A stretch of DNA of 64,000 nt. It comes from Pradoshia eiseniae (GTDB lineage: Bacteria; Bacillota; Bacilli; Bacillales; Pradoshiaceae). Positions 56,038 to 64,000 of the stretch are shown piece after piece (position 1 is the stretch's first letter; each line of letters opens with the position of its first letter). The notes beneath the pieces were generated by a model, which worked only from the letters and a program-made list of their open reading frames with translations, was not told where the DNA came from and did no database searches. The stretch is taken from positions 605,931 through 669,930 of the forward strand of contig NZ_PKOZ01000001.1 of assembly GCF_002946355.1 (NCBI RefSeq). The letters are read 5' to 3'. The position numbers were made by a program, and so were the translations under genes.

Positions 56038-56598
56038 TTGAAAACCCCTGTATCTGTCGATGAGAAAAAAGAATTCATCCGTTGGTTTCTGAATAATTAT
56101 CAATTAAAGCGGCGCGAATGTGTGTGGATATTGAACTATTTGATGAGTCATGATCAGCTGATGAGGAATGTCCATTTTGTTGAGGGAGCCAAATATTGCC
56201 CAAAAGGGATGGTTATGTCCACACATTGTGTGGATGACGTGCCTTTTCGATTCTATAAGAGCAATATCATGACAACTGATGCAGAGAAATCCTTCCATGA
56301 CATCAGATTAAACCGTGAGGAAGACATTTATATTCAATTGAACTTTCGAACAGCGTATTCTTCCTACCAATATGCAGCTGTCTTGGAGGAAAATCCGTAT
56401 TTGCCGAAGAATCTGCCTGGGAATGAGCAAGACCAGCATATCGCCGAGAGCATTCTGGAAGAAAGCTTGAATCGTTTTGAGGAAGAGCGGCTGCTGAAAT
56501 TGATTGACGTGTCGATTGATGAAAGAGACCATGCTCAATTCACCCTATTAAGCAATCGCCTGAAAAGGCTCCGCACAAAGAAAAAATCCCTGACTTAA
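56038..56598 (+). CDS. ypiB: UPF0302 protein YpiB
   Basis: A 186-residue protein matching YpiB (UPF0302) between ypiA and ypiF. The N-terminal domain carries [20 protein letters not shown] and the [15 protein letters not shown] region; the C-terminal part is charged and helical with a Lys-rich end. Function unknown. The start is a TTG after AGAGGAGGGC. It ends at a strong terminator, closing a ypiAB unit. Confidence 0.9.
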   Translation: MKTPVSVDEKKEFIRWFLNNYQLKRRECVWILNYLMSHDQLMRNVHFVEGAKYCPKGMVMSTHCVDDVPFRFYKSNIMTTDAEKSFHDIRLNREEDIYIQLNFRTAYSSYQYAAVLEENPYLPKNLPGNEQDQHIAESILEESLNRFEEERLLKLIDVSIDERDHAQFTLLSNRLKRLRTKKKSLT

Positions 56599-56613
56599 AT
56601 CCCGTCAGCAAAT

Positions 56614-56661
56614 AAGCCAGATCGCTTAGCGTTAGAGGAGCTAAGCGGCCTGGCTTTTTTT
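56614..56661 (+). terminator. Terminator after ypiB
   Basis: A long stem (AAGCCAG, bulge, GCTTAGC with GCTAAGC, bulge, CTGGCTT) is followed by a run of T. Confidence 0.9.
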
Positions 56662-56725
56662 ATGCGTTTCTGTATAATTTTTACTTATTTTAGTTTACAA
56701 TGAAATGGACACGAGGAGGGATTAC

Positions 56726-57181
56726 ATGAAGTATCAAACGGGTGATATGGAGATGTTTCAGCGTTCTAGGGAATATGTGGATACAGTGATCATTCCATTG
56801 AATGCGATTACATTTGAGAAAGGCGTCAACCAGGCTGTGGCATCCTATGAATATCTGAGCCTGCTGACCTATGAGCTTGAGAGAGAGTTGAAGGGAAGAA
56901 TTTTTCTGGCACATCCAGTTCCCTATATGAAAGAAAGCGGACAAGAGTTCAAGAACGGTCTATTAAGTCAATGGAGAGAATTCTATAGGGAAGCGGGATT
57001 CACCTATATTCGATTCCTTACGACGGATAATAAATGGTTAAGCGCTGCGAATCAGGAAGAGATTCTTTGGTTTCCCTCCATTCAGACCGATAAAATGCCT
57101 AAAGAGGCGATCAAGCAAGTCTTGGATGATCATACAGAGCAAATTACGGAGCTGTTGAGGGAAGCTTGGAACACTGATTGA
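56726..57181 (+). CDS. ypiF: DUF2487 protein YpiF
   Basis: A 151-residue cytosolic protein matching YpiF (DUF2487), which precedes qcrA in Bacillus. It has no signal or membrane segment; conserved stretches include a SLLTYELERELKGRIFL region and a Trp-rich C-terminal half. Function unknown. ATG 56726 follows GAGGAGGG at good spacing; an ATG at 56705 lies upstream of that site and is rejected. A 150-bp gap with no terminator separates it from qcrA. Confidence 0.87.
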   Translation: MKYQTGDMEMFQRSREYVDTVIIPLNAITFEKGVNQAVASYEYLSLLTYELERELKGRIFLAHPVPYMKESGQEFKNGLLSQWREFYREAGFTYIRFLTTDNKWLSAANQEEILWFPSIQTDKMPKEAIKQVLDDHTEQITELLREAWNTD

Positions 57182-57332
57182 AAATACTTACATAATAAAC
57201 CATCTATTTCCTTAATTGGGAGTTTGTTGACCTATCAAAAATATTAGGATATTATTGTAATGTCCTAGTTTTATAAAGTTTGTGCAATTCTGTAATTTTG
57301 TCAGACTTTCCATATAAGGGGGGAGAAATTAA

Positions 57333-57836
57333 ATGAGCAGCCAAAAAGTTTCAAGACGCCAATTCTTGAATTACACACTCATGGGTGTTGGGGGATTCAT
57401 GGGTGCGGCAATGGTTATGCCGATGCTGCGGTTTGCGGTCGATCCTGCCTTAAAGGCTAATGCCTCAGGTGACTTTATTAATACAGGCTTAAAAATCAGT
57501 GAGATTACGGAAACACCGACTCGCGTCGATTACAAGCTGAAAGTCCAGGATGGCTGGTATGAAGCAGAGGAGACGAGAACAGCGTGGGTTTACAAGGATG
57601 AAGGAGGCGACGTTGTCGCTTTATCTCCTGTATGTAAGCACTTAGGCTGTACAGTCAACTGGGAGGGTGATGAGAAGCATAAGAATGAGTTCTATTGCCC
57701 TTGTCATGGCGGCCGTTATGAGAAAAACGGTAAGAATATTCCGAATACACCGCCGATCGGTCCGCTTGATTTGTATGATATGCAGGAAAAAGATGGAGTA
57801 TTGTACTTAGGCAACACAAAAACAAATGAGGTGTAG
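57333..57836 (+). CDS. qcrA: Menaquinol:cytochrome c reductase iron-sulfur subunit (Rieske)
   Basis: A 167-residue Rieske protein. An N-terminal Arg-containing segment (SRRQFLNYTL) and hydrophobic helix (about 13-32) suggest a Tat-type signal anchor, as for B. subtilis QcrA. Cluster ligands are in CKHLGC (about 101-106) and CPCHGG (about 121-126). It takes electrons from menaquinol in the bc complex. A TATATAAGGGGGGAG-type site precedes the ATG, and ResD and AbrB control the operon in B. subtilis. Confidence 0.97.
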   Translation: MSSQKVSRRQFLNYTLMGVGGFMGAAMVMPMLRFAVDPALKANASGDFINTGLKISEITETPTRVDYKLKVQDGWYEAEETRTAWVYKDEGGDVVALSPVCKHLGCTVNWEGDEKHKNEFYCPCHGGRYEKNGKNIPNTPPIGPLDLYDMQEKDGVLYLGNTKTNEV

Positions 57837-57849
57837 GGAGGCGTAACCA

Positions 57850-58524
57850 TTGCTGAATAAAATGTATGATTGGATTGATGAGCGGCTGGATATAACGCCA
57901 CTTTGGCGCGACATCGCTGATCATGAAGTCCCAGAGCATGTAAACCCTGCCCATCACTTTTCGGCATTTGTTTATTGTTTTGGGGGATTGACATTCTTTA
58001 TTGTTGTTATTCAAATTCTATCCGGCATGTTCCTGACGATGTATTATGTGCCAGATATCGAGAATGCATGGAATTCTGTGTATTTCTTGCAGAATGAAGT
58101 GGCTTTTGGCCAAATTGTAAGGGGAATGCATCACTGGGGAGCTAGTGTGGTAATCGTCATGATGTTTTTACATACAATGCGCGTGTTCTTCCAGGGAGCT
58201 TATAAAAAGCCACGTGAATTAAACTGGATTGTTGGAGTTCTTATTTTCTTTATTATGCTAGCTTTAGGTCTGACGGGTTACCTTCTTCCTTGGGATATGA
58301 AAGCATTATTCGCGACGAAGGTAACGTTAACCATCATAGATTCGGTTCCGTTTATCGGCCCTTACTTGATGACACTTTTAGCTGGTGATCCGACAATTAT
58401 CGGAGCTCAAACATTGACCCGATTCTTTGCGATTCATGTATTCTTCTTGCCAGCAGCTTTGATTGGGCTGATTGCAGCTCACTTCCTGATGATTCGTAAG
58501 CAAGGAATTTCCGGGCCGCTATAA
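57850..58524 (+). CDS. qcrB: Menaquinol:cytochrome c reductase cytochrome b subunit
   Basis: A 224-residue cytochrome b6-like subunit with four membrane helices. The b-haem ligands are His residues in HHWGASVVIVMMFLHTMRVF and HVFFLPAALIGLIAAH. Cys43 (in FVYCFGGLTF) corresponds to the Cys that covalently binds the extra haem c in the Bacillus and b6f-type proteins. It uses a TTG start after AGGGAGGCG, 13 bp from qcrA. Confidence 0.97.
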   Translation: MLNKMYDWIDERLDITPLWRDIADHEVPEHVNPAHHFSAFVYCFGGLTFFIVVIQILSGMFLTMYYVPDIENAWNSVYFLQNEVAFGQIVRGMHHWGASVVIVMMFLHTMRVFFQGAYKKPRELNWIVGVLIFFIMLALGLTGYLLPWDMKALFATKVTLTIIDSVPFIGPYLMTLLAGDPTIIGAQTLTRFFAIHVFFLPAALIGLIAAHFLMIRKQGISGPL

Positions 58525-58572
58525 GTTTTTTCTTTTTAAACTGAGAATTGTAAAGAAGGAGGGGATATCCAT

Positions 58573-59370
58573 ATGCATCGTGGAAAAGGTATGAGATTTG
58601 TAGGCGACTCGAGAATCAGCGCTGACAGAAAGCCGAATATTCCGAAAGACTATTCTGAGTATCCAGGGAAGACCGAAGCATTCTGGCCAAACTTCTTGCT
58701 GAAGGAGTGGATGGTTGGCGCTGTTTTCTTGGTAGGCTTCTTATGTTTAACGGTTGCGCATCCTTCCCCGCTAGAGAGGATAGCCGACCCGACGGATACA
58801 GGCTATGCGCCACTGCCAGACTGGTACTTTATGTTTTTATACCAGCTTCTTAAGTATTCATATGCATCAGGACCGTATAATTTGATTGGTGCACTTGTTA
58901 TTCCGGGATTAGCATTTGGTGCGTTAATGCTTGCGCCGTTTTTGGACAGGGGGCCAGAAAGACGCCCTGCAAAGCGTAAGTTTGCGGTAGGCTTTATGCT
59001 TTTAGCGTTTGCCGGAGTATTCTATTTGACGTGGGAGACCGTTTCCACACATGACTGGGCAGCGGCTAAATTGCAAGGACAAATCATTGATGATTCAGCT
59101 ATCGATAAAGATTCTGATGGGTATAAGCTCTATCAGGATCAAGGGTGTATCAGCTGTCATGGTGACTCGCTTCAAGGCGGGGCAGGTCCAAGTTTGCTAG
59201 GAAGTGAATTAGAGGTTGACCAAATCTCTGAGATTGCCGTAAACGGTACAGAGAGCGGGAAAATGCCGGCTGTCTTTAAGGGGTCGGAAGAAGAGCTTAA
59301 GACTTTGGCTGAGTTTATTAAAGGCGCTGGCGCCGAAGGCGGAGAGCAAACAAGTACAAGCACGGAATAA
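58573..59370 (+). CDS. qcrC: Menaquinol:cytochrome c reductase cytochrome b/c subunit
   Basis: A 265-residue fusion of a subunit-IV-like part (three helices, about 50-160) with a C-terminal cytochrome c domain. The haem c site is CISCH with Cys192, Cys195 and His196, and Met in GKMPAVF is the likely sixth ligand. This fusion is characteristic of the Bacillus bc complex. Haem attachment depends on the ResABC system encoded in this window. AAGGAGGGGAT precedes the ATG, and a terminator follows the gene. Confidence 0.97.
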   Translation: MHRGKGMRFVGDSRISADRKPNIPKDYSEYPGKTEAFWPNFLLKEWMVGAVFLVGFLCLTVAHPSPLERIADPTDTGYAPLPDWYFMFLYQLLKYSYASGPYNLIGALVIPGLAFGALMLAPFLDRGPERRPAKRKFAVGFMLLAFAGVFYLTWETVSTHDWAAAKLQGQIIDDSAIDKDSDGYKLYQDQGCISCHGDSLQGGAGPSLLGSELEVDQISEIAVNGTESGKMPAVFKGSEEELKTLAEFIKGAGAEGGEQTSTSTE

Positions 59371-59410
59371 TTGATTTGGAGTGTCCAATCGGGGGCAGTT
59401 CATTTAGATT

Positions 59411-59448
59411 AAAGGACATCAGAGAAGTGAATTCTGATGTCCTTTTTT
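59411..59448 (+). terminator. Terminator after qcrC
   Basis: A 13-bp stem (AAGGACATCAGA with TTCTGATGTCCTT) is followed by a run of T. Confidence 0.92.
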
Positions 59449-59540
59449 GATATTGAGAATATCAGTGAGCGGTTTATGGGCATGAGATTAAGAAAATCAT
59501 CATTATTGAAGCTTGTCAGTACAGCTGGATAAAGGCTATC

Positions 59541-60188
59541 ATGAATGAAGAAGTACTTATTTGGTTTGGAGGCTCAATACATAAGATGAAAAATTGGATT
59601 TATGCCATCCTCTCTAATCGGATGGTTCTATGGGCTATACTGGTCATCAACATTTTCGGCACCTTTTACGGCTACTACTGGTATAAGACTCAGCTTGAGG
59701 TGACCCCGCTCCATTTTATCTTGTTTGTGCCTGATAGTCCGACGGCAAGCTTGTTCTTTGTCATTGCGCTGGCAGGAATCATGATGGGCAGAAACTTTGG
59801 GCTATTCGAAGCGCTAGCGGTTGTGTCTTTGTTCAAGTATGGAATCTGGGCGGTTGTGATGAATCTATTTTCGTTTATTGTTGATGGTTCATTCTCCTTG
59901 ATTGCGCTCATGCTGATTGTTTCTCATGCGGCTATGGCCTTGGAGGGTCTGCTTTATGCTCCATATTTCCGTGTGAAGCCATGGCATTTAGCAGTCGCTG
60001 CCATTATCCTGGTCCATAATGAAATCATTGATTATGTATTTGGGATGATGCCGACATACAGTGTTCTTCATCTTTATATGGATGAAATTGGCTATTTCAC
60101 CTTTTGGCTTAGCATCCTGTCGATTGGTATTGGCTACTTAGCCACTGTAAGGAAAGGGCGTACTGCTTATACACTCCCAACGAGATGA
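59541..60188 (+). CDS. ypjA: DUF1405 membrane protein YpjA
   Basis: A polytopic membrane protein of about 200-215 residues matching YpjA (DUF1405), with six hydrophobic helices and conserved WYKTQL, FVPDSPTAS and EGLLYAPYF segments. Function unknown. The start is uncertain: ATG 59541 has only AAAGG before it, while ATG 59586 follows GGAGG at a long 13-nt spacing and gives a length nearer B. subtilis YpjA (about 185). It follows qcrABC, as in B. subtilis, but after a terminator. Confidence 0.88.
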   Translation: MNEEVLIWFGGSIHKMKNWIYAILSNRMVLWAILVINIFGTFYGYYWYKTQLEVTPLHFILFVPDSPTASLFFVIALAGIMMGRNFGLFEALAVVSLFKYGIWAVVMNLFSFIVDGSFSLIALMLIVSHAAMALEGLLYAPYFRVKPWHLAVAAIILVHNEIIDYVFGMMPTYSVLHLYMDEIGYFTFWLSILSIGIGYLATVRKGRTAYTLPTR

Positions 60189-60256
60189 AATATATTTATG
60201 TTCTTGCCTTGTCCCTTTTCACATACATATTAGTATGGTGAGGAGGGACATTTTTT

Positions 60257-61054
60257 ATGAAGTTGCTAAAAGGGATCATGGGATCCGTTATCATTCTTGC
60301 ATCACTATCCATACAGGCTATTGCCGCCAGCCCCGCAGAAGATGAAGCCATCGAAACGATTGCTGACCGATCCTTACAGTTTGTGAAGGTAGACCGCAGG
60401 CAGGAAGCAGAGGAATTGCTGAATGTATTTTCAGAGAGGTTTTTAGATGCGGCTTCTGAGGGCAATCTATATTCAATGGATGAGATTAATGTTGTGACCA
60501 TAGCGCTTGATGATGCCATGAAGACCATCAAGGATACAGAGAAGTCGAATCAGGAAGCAGTCAATGAGATGACGAAGTTCAGATTAGCCTATGATGCCGT
60601 GAACCATGAGAAAAGCCCTTTATGGACGAAGATGAGGGGCCAAATCATGACCGCGGCGCAGGATACGCGCAAAGCTGTTAAGGATCAGGATTCTGTTGCT
60701 TTCCAAGAAGAGTTGAATCGTTTGCTGGCCATTTATAATATTTTGTATCCTTCCTTGAAGATAGATGTGACTCCGGAAAAATTTCAGCAGGTCGATGCCC
60801 ATCTTAAATTTATTGACCAATACCGCCCTCAAGTATTCTCTGATAGCAGTAAGCAAAAGGATATAGCCGATCTGGAAGGACAGCTCCACGATATATTTGA
60901 TGAAGCAGAGAAGGATGATACAGATCCATCCCTTTGGTGGGTGATTATCTCGACTGGCAGCATTATATTGATGACTTTATCCTATGTCGGATATCGCAAA
61001 TATAAGGCAAGTGAAGAAATCATTCACACAAAAAAGAAAAATCACGATATTTGA
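60257..61054 (+). CDS. ypjB: Sporulation protein YpjB
   Basis: A 265-residue protein matching YpjB, needed for normal spores in B. subtilis and made under sporulation control. A signal peptide (about 1-24, ending AIAAS) is followed by a long helical extracytoplasmic region and a C-terminal transmembrane helix (about 229-249) with a Lys-rich tail. This topology gives a bitopic membrane protein facing outward. GAGGAGGGAC precedes the ATG. Confidence 0.9.
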   Translation: MKLLKGIMGSVIILASLSIQAIAASPAEDEAIETIADRSLQFVKVDRRQEAEELLNVFSERFLDAASEGNLYSMDEINVVTIALDDAMKTIKDTEKSNQEAVNEMTKFRLAYDAVNHEKSPLWTKMRGQIMTAAQDTRKAVKDQDSVAFQEELNRLLAIYNILYPSLKIDVTPEKFQQVDAHLKFIDQYRPQVFSDSSKQKDIADLEGQLHDIFDEAEKDDTDPSLWWVIISTGSIILMTLSYVGYRKYKASEEIIHTKKKNHDI

Positions 61055-61141
61055 TAAAATTTTGAAAAGTATCTATCCATTGACAGAAGAACGTTTTAAT
61101 TATTACAATAATATTAATCACAATAATAATGGAGGATATAA

Positions 61142-61819
61142 ATGTCGTTTCTAATTTACTTTATTTTGATTTTGATTATACCGATTTTCGCTCAAATGAA
61201 GGTCAAAAGTGCATATTCCAAATATTCTAAGGTTCCTGCGTCAAATGGATACACAGGAGCTGAAGTGGCAAGAAAGATTTTGGACGAAAATGGATTATAT
61301 AACGTAAAAATTGAAGAAACACATGGTGTATTAAGCGACCATTATGATCCGACAGCGAAGGTTGTCAGATTATCCTCTGACATTTACCATGGTCATTCTC
61401 TTGCTGGCACAGCCGTAGCTGCCCATGAAGTTGGTCATGCCATTCAGGACAAAGAGGGATATACTTTTATGAGAATTCGCCACAAATTAGTCCCTGTTGC
61501 GAATATCGGTTCTAACTTCTCTTGGATTTTGATCATTGCTGGGATGATTTTCTCAATCTACAATCTCGCCTTGCTTGGTGTTCTATTCATGGCAGCAGCG
61601 GTTTTATTCCAATTTGTCACATTGCCGGTTGAGTTTAATGCTTCAAGCCGTGCGATGAAGCAAGTGGTCGCGCTTGGCGTTATTGACGCAGGCGAAGAGA
61701 GAGAAACGAAGAAGGTATTGGATGCGGCGGCATTGACTTATGTAGCAGCTGCAGCAGTTGCCTTGCTTGAACTGCTTCGTTTTGTGCTCATGTTAACTGG
61801 AATGAATAACGAAGATTAA
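61142..61819 (+). CDS. YugP-type zinc metalloprotease
   Basis: A 225-residue membrane protein of the neutral zinc metallopeptidase family typified by YugP. The zinc motif HEVGH lies at residues about 98-102, followed by hydrophobic helices near 120-160 and 195-220, so the active site is close to the membrane. Substrate unknown. B. subtilis keeps yugP elsewhere; here it lies between ypjB and ypjC. GGAGGATATAA precedes the ATG. A bidirectional terminator follows. Confidence 0.92.
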   Translation: MSFLIYFILILIIPIFAQMKVKSAYSKYSKVPASNGYTGAEVARKILDENGLYNVKIEETHGVLSDHYDPTAKVVRLSSDIYHGHSLAGTAVAAHEVGHAIQDKEGYTFMRIRHKLVPVANIGSNFSWILIIAGMIFSIYNLALLGVLFMAAAVLFQFVTLPVEFNASSRAMKQVVALGVIDAGEERETKKVLDAAALTYVAAAAVALLELLRFVLMLTGMNNED

Positions 61820-61856
61820 CAAAAAGAGGGGAGAATCATCTCCCCTCTTTTTTATG
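61820..61856 (+). terminator. Bidirectional terminator between the YugP-type gene and ypjC
   Basis: An 11-bp stem (AAAGAGGGGAG with CTCCCCTCTTT) has T-runs on both strands and serves two convergent genes. Confidence 0.92.
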
Positions 61857-61868
61857 GTATTTTAATTC

Positions 61869-62741
61869 TTAATTGTCGAGCGGTTTTTTATCCTCATCGA
61901 GCGTAAAACCTTCTCCAAGAACATCATGGACGACTGAGACGGATACGAAGGCGTGCGGGTCAACAGATGTAATCAAGTTTTTGAGGCGTACGATTTCGTT
62001 TTTGCCTACGACGCAATAGATGACCTCTTTCTCAAGCTTTGAAAATGATCCATATCCCTTAAGGATCGTGACGCCGCGTTCCATATCTTCGTTGATTTTT
62101 TTGGCAATCTCCTGGTTGGATTCACTGATGATAAAAGCCCCTCTGGCCGCATAGGCCCCTTCCTGGATAAAGTCGATGACGCGGCTTCCGATGAAGACGA
62201 GAACGAGTGTATACATAGCTTCTTTGTAGTTAAGATACGTTGCCAGAGAAAGGGTAATGACACAGAAATCAAAGATAAACATGGTCTTTCCCATACTATA
62301 ACCTTTGTACTTAAAGACAAGACGGGCAATAATGTCTACACCCCCGGTCGTTCCTCCATAGCGGAAGATAATTCCGAGTCCAACGCCAATAAAGACTCCG
62401 GCAAACAGGGCGGCAAGCATTAAATCGTCCTTGAGCGGAATATGAAGTTGATATCTTTCAAATATCGCGATAAAAATAGATAGACCAACTGTTCCGATAA
62501 TCGTGTAAATAAAGGTCTTCTTGCCCAATAGCTTATAGCCGATCAAGAATAAAGGCAGATTTAATAAAATATTAGAAATGGATGGGCTTAATCCAGTCAA
62601 ATTATAGATAAGGAGGGTAATTCCCGTAAATCCTCCTTCGGCTAATTGGTTTTGCATGTTAAAATGGACGAGTCCAAAGGCCATGATGGCTGAGCCGGCC
62701 AAGATAAATAAAATATTCTTTAATCTTAAATTGAAAATCAT
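61869..62741 (-). CDS. ypjC: YitT-family membrane protein YpjC
   Basis: A 290-residue protein of the YitT family: five or six N-terminal membrane helices (about 1-200), with the conserved GGxTGVDIIARL segment (GGTTGGVDIIARL near residue 130), followed by a C-terminal soluble DUF2179 domain (about 205-285). Function unknown. GGAAGGGGG precedes the ATG on the minus strand. The length equals B. subtilis YpjC, which is also in this neighbourhood. Confidence 0.93.
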   Translation of the reverse strand: MIFNLRLKNILFILAGSAIMAFGLVHFNMQNQLAEGGFTGITLLIYNLTGLSPSISNILLNLPLFLIGYKLLGKKTFIYTIIGTVGLSIFIAIFERYQLHIPLKDDLMLAALFAGVFIGVGLGIIFRYGGTTGGVDIIARLVFKYKGYSMGKTMFIFDFCVITLSLATYLNYKEAMYTLVLVFIGSRVIDFIQEGAYAARGAFIISESNQEIAKKINEDMERGVTILKGYGSFSKLEKEVIYCVVGKNEIVRLKNLITSVDPHAFVSVSVVHDVLGEGFTLDEDKKPLDN

Positions 62742-62906
62742 ATGTAAACCCCCTTCCTTGCTATTTGATAATATCTATGGTGTACAATTAAGTTATAATC
62801 ATGTCATTATGCCCTAATGAATTTTATCATATGTGGACGCTAATTGCTCGAAAATAGATAGATGGGCTAACATGTTGAAGTGAGCTTAAGAATGGATGTG
62901 GAATAA

Positions 62907-63245
62907 GTGAGCAGCAAAAAAACGATGGAACAAATGCAGCAAGAGGTAGATAGCTATATCGGACAATTTAAGGAAGGTTATTTTAGCCCTTTGGCGATGA
63001 CGGCGAGGCTCACAGAGGAACTAGGGGAGCTTGCGCGTGAGGTCAATCATCATTATGGCGAGAAACCGAAGAAATCAACAGAGGAAGAGAAAGCGATAGA
63101 AGAGGAAATGGGTGATGTTTTGTTCGTGCTGATTTGCATGGCCAATTCACTTGGGGTTGACCTGGAGCATGCACATGACCTTGTTATGGAGAAATTTCGG
63201 ACGAGGGACCGAGACCGATGGACGAGAAAGGATGAACAAGAATGA
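62907..63245 (+). CDS. ypjD: MazG-type nucleotide pyrophosphohydrolase YpjD
   Basis: A 112-residue all-alpha NTP pyrophosphohydrolase. The metal site is formed by [11 protein letters not shown] (EExxE-like motif, about 37-47) and [11 protein letters not shown] (about 71-81). It probably hydrolyses a nucleoside triphosphate to monophosphate and pyrophosphate; the true substrate is unknown. The start is a GTG at 62907 after GGAATAA, a weak site. It overlaps dapB by 4 nt (ATGA), as in B. subtilis. Confidence 0.93.
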   Translation: MSSKKTMEQMQQEVDSYIGQFKEGYFSPLAMTARLTEELGELAREVNHHYGEKPKKSTEEEKAIEEEMGDVLFVLICMANSLGVDLEHAHDLVMEKFRTRDRDRWTRKDEQE

Positions 63246-64000
63246 TAAATATTATTATTGCTGGACCGAGAGGGAAGATGGGAAGAGCAGCAGTACAGAT
63301 GGTTCAAGAAACCGAGCATTTCCACCTGGCGGCAGTCCTTGACCGCAAAAACGGGGGAAAATACTTGAATGAAGTAGATGGCTTTGCTGGAATCGGTTCC
63401 GATGTTCCAGTTTATGAGGACCATGAGGAATGCTTCTCAACTGTTGAAGCAGACGTACTTATTGATTTAACCACTCCAGAGGTGGGAAGAATACATACAT
63501 TATCAGCTCTTGCGCATGGAATCCGGCCAGTCGTCGGCACGACAGGTTTTTCAGATGAAGATTTAGGTGAGCTGCGTACAATGACAAAGGATAAGGGAAT
63601 CGGCTGCATTATCGCACCGAACTTTGCCATCGGTGCTATTCTGATGATGAAATTTGCGCAAAATGCAGCGAAGTATTTCGACGATGTGGAGATTCTCGAA
63701 ATGCACCATGACCAAAAGCTAGATGCACCATCTGGTACGGCTATTAAAACGGCTCAATTGATTTCAGAGGAACGCACGGTGAAAAAGCAAGGACATGCTA
63801 ATGAAAAAGAAACCATCCCTGGGGCGCGAGGCGCTGATTTTGAAGGCATGCGTATTCACAGTGTTCGATTGCCGGGTCTGATTGCCCATCAGGAGGTCAT
63901 TTTTGGCGGGGAGGGGCAAACCTTGACGATCCGTCATGATTCCTATGACCGGAAGTCGTTTATGTCGGGTGTGAGGGTATCTGTTGATACTGTCATGAAT
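63242..64000 (+). CDS. dapB: 4-hydroxy-tetrahydrodipicolinate reductase, partial at the 3' end
   Basis: The first 253 codons of DapB, which is about 267 residues in Bacillus, so only the last few codons lie beyond the window. The NAD(P) motif [10 protein letters not shown] (residues 7-16), [18 protein letters not shown] and the catalytic [13 protein letters not shown] segment are all present. It makes tetrahydrodipicolinate for lysine, peptidoglycan diaminopimelate and spore dipicolinic acid. It overlaps ypjD by ATGA and is translationally coupled. Confidence 0.97.
   Translation, partial: MINIIIAGPRGKMGRAAVQMVQETEHFHLAAVLDRKNGGKYLNEVDGFAGIGSDVPVYEDHEECFSTVEADVLIDLTTPEVGRIHTLSALAHGIRPVVGTTGFSDEDLGELRTMTKDKGIGCIIAPNFAIGAILMMKFAQNAAKYFDDVEILEMHHDQKLDAPSGTAIKTAQLISEERTVKKQGHANEKETIPGARGADFEGMRIHSVRLPGLIAHQEVIFGGEGQTLTIRHDSYDRKSFMSGVRVSVDTVMN

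Overview
The window is a contiguous stretch of a Bacillaceae chromosome. Gene content and order match the Bacillus subtilis segment that runs from ypuA through scpAB, dacB-spmAB, rluB-resABCDE, recQ, sleB-ypeB, cmk, der, gpsA, spoIVA, hbs, mtrAB, hepS-menG-hepT, ndk, the aro cluster and qcrABC to dapB. Spore genes (dacB, spmA, spmB, prsW, sleB, ypeB, spoIVA, ypjB, a YjcZ-type peptide), cytochrome c biogenesis genes and a menaquinol:cytochrome c reductase point to an aerobic, endospore-forming, menaquinone-using firmicute. AGGAGG-type ribosome binding sites are common, with frequent TTG and GTG starts. I cannot name the species. It is not B. subtilis, because several loci are inserted, inverted or missing relative to that genome.

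Layout. 0-7 kb: ypuA with a sigma-M type promoter, a solitary ribT, inverted ypuF, a 33-codon YjcZ-type gene, scpA-scpB, an unrecognised 118-residue protein, ypuI, an extended Fe/Mn superoxide dismutase and a uridine-kinase-like P-loop protein. 7-19 kb: dacB-spmA-spmB, rluB, resABC, resDE, a small membrane protein, and serA on the minus strand with a cre-like site at its promoter. 19-32 kb: an FMN riboswitch controlling ribU, a four-copy 74-bp tandem repeat, ferredoxin, ypbB-recQ-ypbD-ypbF, a CBS-domain protein, ypbG, mecB, glutamate dehydrogenase, ypdA, ansA and prsW. 31-44 kb: sleB-ypeB, ypfB, cmk-plsC-ypfD, yphA, der-gpsA, yphE-yphF, spoIVA and hbs.

44-54 kb: folE-mtrB, hepS-menG-hepT, ndk, then aroC-aroB-aroH-hisC-tyrA-aroA. 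The trp genes that sit between aroH and hisC in B. subtilis are absent here, although mtrB (TRAP) is present. 54-64 kb: a frameshifted relic gene, ypiA-ypiB, ypiF-qcrABC, ypjA, ypjB, a YugP-type metalloprotease, ypjC (minus), ypjD and the start of dapB, which runs off the window end.

Main functional themes are respiration (ResABC builds c-type cytochromes, ResDE is the matching two-component system, HepST-MenG make menaquinone, QcrABC oxidises it), spore formation and germination, chromosome organisation (ScpAB, HU, RecQ), aromatic amino acid synthesis, and cell-envelope homeostasis. Most of the window is ordinary conserved core genome. The least explained element is the 74-bp repeat array between ribU and fer. 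No tRNA, rRNA, CRISPR array, insertion sequence or prophage was seen.
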